Of a stretch of DNA of 64,000 nt, positions 59,915 to 64,000 are shown in pieces. The DNA lies in the NCBI GenBank assembly GCA_037179515.1, contig JAXCGZ010000127.1, forward strand, positions 12,501 to 76,500, in the 5' to 3' direction. Under the pieces are notes generated by a model. It ran no database searches. It had not been told where the DNA came from and saw only the letters and a list, made by a program, of their open reading frames with translations. Every line of letters starts with the position of its first letter. Within the stretch, counting starts at the first letter, position 1. This DNA is from Halocaridina rubra (lineage: Eukaryota > Arthropoda > Malacostraca > Decapoda > Atyidae). A program made the position numbers and the translations under genes.

Positions 59915-59960
59915 AAAGGGGTCCATGGGTAAAAAAAAGTTGAGAACCACTGCTATAGCT
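59915..59960. mobile_element. hAT-type terminus (solitary)
   Basis: AAAAAAAAGTTGAGAACCAC TG, which inverted is CAGTGGTTCTCAACTTTTTT, a canonical hAT/Charlie terminus. The opposite end was not found. Confidence 0.45.
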
Positions 59961-60014
59961 TCTCGTGATGAGGGGTGATATTTAAATAATCTTAGCTCCA
60001 AGGAGCTAAGATTT

Positions 60015-60059
60015 CTAGCCCTTGGTAGAAAAGGGAGTCCGTGACGTAAAACCGGAACA
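60015..60059 (+). mobile_element. Solitary tail of the 10-kb tRNA-SINE
   Basis: CTAGCCCTTGGTAGAAAAGG GAGTCCGTGACGTAAAACCG GAAC matches 10211-10254 apart from a few bases. The tRNA-like head is missing. Confidence 0.75.
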
Positions 60060-60085
60060 AGTGGTAGTAGCACTAGTCGTAACTT

Positions 60086-60458
60086 TCTACAGATTTCGGA
60101 TCTTGTAAAGATAACTAACCTCCCACAACCCCATGTAAAGTTGAATAGCCCCGTAATCAAACTTGTACAGATAAATAACCCCGTAATTAAACTTGTGAAT
60201 TTGAATAACCCGATGTTTGTCTTTTTAAGAACCAACTGAAATAATGTAGGAATAAAAAACAAAAGTAAGAAAGCAGAACATTTACTCACACAAATGGAAG
60301 TAAAAGGAAAAACAACAAATACTTACCTTGTAAATATAAATAACCCCCATAACTACCTTGTAAATAGGAAAAACCCCAAGACTTGTCTTGTAAAGATGAA
60401 TAACCCTCAAGGACCTTAGGGTTATTTACCTTTACAAGATCCCAGATTTCTATAACAT
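60086..60458. repeat. Foldback element with internal 'TTGTAAATATAAATAACCCC' subrepeats
   Basis: The left end ACAGATTTCGGATCTTGTAA AG is inverted at the right end (CTTTACAAGATCCCAGATTT). Inside, CTTGTAAAGATAAATAACCC variants recur about seven times (60097, 60130, 60158, 60190, 60327, 60357, 60391). Confidence 0.65.
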
Positions 60459-61319
60459 TGTGATATCTATGGTTTTATCATAACATATAGTATAATTTCC
60501 ACCTTCGCCGTACAATACTCACGCTCCTTAGTCCAGAGTTGAAATTATATATAAAACTAATATAAAGTCATTGTTTTTCTTTGGAATTTTTTACAAATAA
60601 ATCTTGGCGTAAGACAATAACCTTTTCATCTAAGTCATCTCTCTCCCCTTCCACCCAAGGATTGTAATATATTTGTTGATCATGTCGTATAATGTGTCAT
60701 ATTTTACATGTCAGAGAAGAGTCATAAACTATATATAAGAAGAATAAAATACTGAACTGTATTTTGCAATTTCTTCCAAATGGTTTCGTTTCGTATTACA
60801 AAGTCTGAGTGCTAAGCTCCCCAACTCATCTTTCTAGAGATCATATCAAAGTTACTATACGAAGTAATAATAATAATAATAATAAATAAATAAAAAAACC
60901 TCAGTCTGAGTTCACTTTGATAATGCTTTCCTATAAATGGTATTTGTTGTTAGTATTTAACACGAAGAGATTTTTTTTTTTTTTTTTTTTAAGATTCACC
61001 ACCCAAGTGTAACAACAATTTTTGTGCGTCCTAACCCAACCCAACCTCGGAGAACGCGTCCTCCCTAGTCAGGGGCTCTGCTTATATATATAAAAAGCCA
61101 TATTCCATTCATCCCCATAACTATACTAATGCCACTTTCTGCTATCCCCCCCCCCCCGACCGAGTTCGCACTTTTTTTTTCGTTCACTTCCATTCTTTAT
61201 TGAACATATTTCCTCGCTTTACCTTAGCTGTACACTAATATCATACATATGATTTCACTTCCTCATGAAATATATAAATTTCTAAGGTTAACTGTAATGT
61301 AAAATGGACTACACATTGT
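60459..61319. other. Intergenic, nothing recognised
   Basis: Holds T-runs, an (AAT)n at 60867, a poly-T at 60971 and a C-run at 61146-61158. No gene seen. Confidence 0.5.
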
Positions 61320-61349
61320 ACAATTAGGTAATTACAATTAGGTAATTAC
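61320..61349 (+). repeat. Two units of the LINE tail repeat ACAATTAGGTAATT
   Basis: ACAATTAGGTAATT twice in tandem, the same 14-mer as the 3' tail of the LINE at 46291 (ACAATTAGGTAATC). No LINE 3' sequence is recognisable upstream. Confidence 0.6.
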
Positions 61350-61456
61350 ATGAAAATATACTGAAAAAAATCGATTTCTGTGAAAAATGAAAGTACATCC
61401 GGGGAAAGAGGAAGCGTCGGTACATATGTGGGGGTGAGGCGTATGTACGTACGACA

Positions 61457-64000
61457 CAGTGTTGCCAGATCTTTTTTTCAAAAATCTGTAGATGTACATG
61501 AAAAAATCTGTAGAAATCTGTACTTACGAAAACGTAATCTGTAGAAAATTCTGTAGAGTTTGCAGTACATGATTTATAAAACTTCTGCATTCAGACGTAA
61601 TTTCCGTGGATTTAAGAAATCTCAAGACAAAAATCAAAGCGTCATCACTATCTTTCACCATTTGTATATATAGTATCGTATTTGTTGGTATAGAAACAAA
61701 TATTTTACAGGTTAACCATTTTAATTTTGAATTTTTGTAGTATTTCCTAACAGGATGGATGGCTGAAAATTATAAGCAGAAAGGTATTCATGATAATGAG
61801 TTTAAACAGTATAATCAAGAGAAAATTATATAACAAAATATTTTCCAACCCAACGATTATATTCTTCAGACTTCAAGCAATGATCATACTCATAGTGAAA
61901 ACTAAAAGTAAAATTTATATATATAAATGAAACAGTGGACTGAAAATTATATTATTTTTCTCTGTATATTTGTATTATTCTAAGTGTAACTAATATGGAA
62001 TACAAAAGTGAAAAAAAATCCCCCATGAATACAAATATATTGCAAATGCATATTCTACAGCAATGGTTTTGTTACAGTAAAATCAAAGCATGATTTTCCT
62101 TTGATTAATTGCTTAGTATGAAGCACACCTGTTCAAGTTTCAGTAGACAATCTATTTCTGGTTTTAGTTTACATTCTGTATATGGCAGAAAAAACTCTCT
62201 CGACAGTAGCACTTGAGTGTGGTAAACAAAGCAGTGATTGCATGAACTTCTAAAGATTTGTAAACATCAAGTTATTGTCTATTTGCCTAAGAGAACCTAC
62301 TTTGTTCCAAAAAAGTTCAGGTGACATATCCGGATTAACATCAAGAGTGTCTTAGGAACTAGCAAGCAACCTCCATTCTGTGTCTATGTTCTGAACATCT
62401 AATTATATTGAATGGCCAAATGAAGTCATCAAATCTACCAAAGATGGTATTCCTCGATCCATAACTATTTTTGGACTTAAAGCCTTCAAAGATACCATTG
62501 CTGATGAATCAAAAGGAACCTTTTGTAAATCTGAGAGGCAGATTCCATAACAAACTCTAAGCAATTTTGCCTAAAGTGTCTGAGTTCTTCTGCATCATAC
62601 TGAGTGTCATTTCTTATTTCAATCCCTACTTTGATACCAAGATACATTTCTTTCAGAGGTTTGAAAGTACTATAGTCTCTGATCTTTATGTGTCTCGGTG
62701 GAGTTTTACAAACATAACTTTCTCTGAGACAGCATTCCAAATTGGTTTTTAGAGCTGAAGCAACTGAACTTTAAAAAAAATGTGTATTTGTGTGACTCAG
62801 ACTGCATTTGTTTATTCAGGTTATTAAAAATAGGCAAGACAAAATCAAGAAACAACAGATACAATTTAGTAATAGAGTTACTTAGTCTCAGCAATATGAT
62901 TTCTGGACTGGTAAGTTTATCAACCAGGACAGCATTAGTAAAGTTTCAGTGTATTGTATTGTTCAACCAGTCTGGCCACAACCATATGCAGAGAGAGCCA
63001 TCTAGTTTGTGATGGATGTAACAATTTATGTGGTTTGACATTGGTGAAACTTTGAAACTCCTCAAACTCTCCCATGCGCTTAGGGCTGCAGTGGAAGTAA
63101 CTATAAATGTCCCTAGCTAGGTCCTCTAAAGATCGAGGTAATGTAAAATAAGCATAAGATGCACACAGAGCAAAGGAATGACAAACACACTTCATCACAA
63201 ATAAATGTGGTATGTCTTTCTTCAGTAGTGATGACAAGGAATGGTGTGCTCCTAACATCGAGTTTGCCCCATCTGCAGCAAAACCTAACATATTATGTTT
63301 ATAAGGAATACCATGCTTACTGGAAAAAGCTTACTACATGATTATATAATGTATCAGCAGTTTCATCTTTAAGAGGAATTAGGCCAAGGAAAGCATCGCT
63401 AACAGTATCCTCTAATAATACCCGAGCTACCAAACACAGATGTTTAACACAACCTTTGTCTGTTGACTCGTCTACAATTAAGGAAAACATGTTTTTTTTT
63501 TGCGTAAATGTTCAATAAGCTGAAAATGATCCTCCTCCCCAGTAACATTATTGATTATTGCTGTTGCTTTTGTACGGCCTAATGTTATTTTCTCTGCAAT
63601 TTTAGAGTCACTACAAACAGCCTTTATCAACTTTGGTCAATGATCTGCAAAAGCCAATGGTAAGTCCTGTTCTGCTATAGCTGCAGCCAATCTTAGTTCA
63701 CCCTTACAAACATCATCATTGAACTTTGAAAATCCCGAGTTCGTAACTTTATTCTGAAATTGCATGGCCTTTGCATTATCAATATGTTTCTGTTTTCCAC
63801 AGTGTTTTTTTCAAGTCAGTTTTCCCTGCTGTTAACTTCAGATGACAGTCACAAGAGGTAAAATAAGCATATTCATCTCCCTTTGAGCTTGGTTTGAGCC
63901 AATTTTTAAACATAGGATCCTCCTCATATGACGGGAAGTGTTTCTGGGAATATCTTTTCTTTTTCATTGTACCACTTGGTTTTTCTGCCCTTGTCTTCTC
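61457..64000 (-). mobile_element. hAT-superfamily DNA transposon, left end in window, right end outside
   Basis: The terminus CAGTGTTGCCAGATCTTTTT at 61457 is typical of hAT elements. Transposase sequence lies on the - strand from beyond 64000 to about 62095. The 8 bases outside the terminus (GTACGACA) are the expected target duplication. Confidence 0.65.
62095..63970 (-). pseudogene. hAT transposase (SCAND3/ZBED-like), frameshifted, nearly full-length
   Basis: On the - strand in order: FKNWLKPSSKGDEYAYFTSC then CHLKLTAGKTDLKK-HCGKQKH (BED-like zinc finger, frameshift in the middle), KFNDDVCKGELRLAAAIAEQ, SLIVDESTDKGCVKHLCLVA (catalytic Asp), HNMLGFAADGANSMLGAHHS (catalytic Asp), KCVCHSFALCASYAYFTLPR, LLHPSQTRWLSLHMVVARLV, LREMYLGIKV-type, and C-terminal dimerisation block LPHSSATVERVFSAIYRM with KTRNRLST. 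At least four frame changes and several stops inactivate it. Open pieces are 63779-63967, 62935-63291 and 62486-62740. Confidence 0.85.

Overview
This is a eukaryotic nuclear window, AT-rich, with very long introns, frequent (AT)n, (CT)n and (ATT)n microsatellites, and many decayed transposons of animal families. The repeat mix and dinucleotide load suggest an arthropod, most likely a decapod crustacean. That is an inference from genome texture and cannot be narrowed to species here. No bacterial-style operon, CRISPR array or rRNA gene is present.

Two host genes are well supported, both assembled by hand from exons with consistent splice phases. (1) On the + strand, exons at 15774-16021, 18778-19129, 25167-25255 and 28802-28882 encode the C-terminal half (255 residues after the first split codon) of a Yorkie/YAP transcriptional coactivator. 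It has a coiled coil, a Gln-rich stretch, the HSRQES/DSG LATS-degron region, the HTPEDFL block and a terminal TWL PDZ-binding motif. The TEAD-binding and WW-domain exons are not seen and should lie upstream of the window. (2) On the - strand, seven exons between 54730 and 38226 join without a frame break into a complete 328-residue PLP-dependent L-serine dehydratase/L-threonine deaminase (SDS family). The two genes converge, with stop codons about 9.3 kb apart. They have no obvious functional link.

Everything else recognised is mobile or repetitive. 1-15.7 kb: a degenerate tandem array, a nearly whole but broken non-LTR retrotransposon (2.3-5.7 kb), an RNase H relic, CT/AT microsatellites, a promoter-like block with two perfect CRE palindromes (9.05-9.38 kb), a foldback element, a tRNA-derived SINE, two LINE fragments abutting head to head, and a Merlin transposase relic. 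16-28.8 kb (Yorkie introns): SINEs, several MITEs with visible target-site duplications, Tigger/pogo remnants, and a 150-bp tandem array interrupted by a MITE. 29-38 kb: Yorkie 3' UTR, then LINE and Tigger relics. 38-54.7 kb: the SDS gene with LINE, SINE and segmental repeats in its introns. 54.7-64 kb: long (AT)n arrays, a LINE 3' end, a ~670-bp direct duplication, foldback repeats and a broken hAT transposase running off the right edge.

I did not find a convincing new multi-gene system. The most useful leads are: the Yorkie C-terminus with an altered degron and a weak splice donor that could give a PDZ-less isoform; several uncatalogued-looking short repeat families with multiple copies in the window; a nested MITE whose 5-bp duplication exactly restores a tandem-array period; and inverted LINE segments bracketing two SDS exons.
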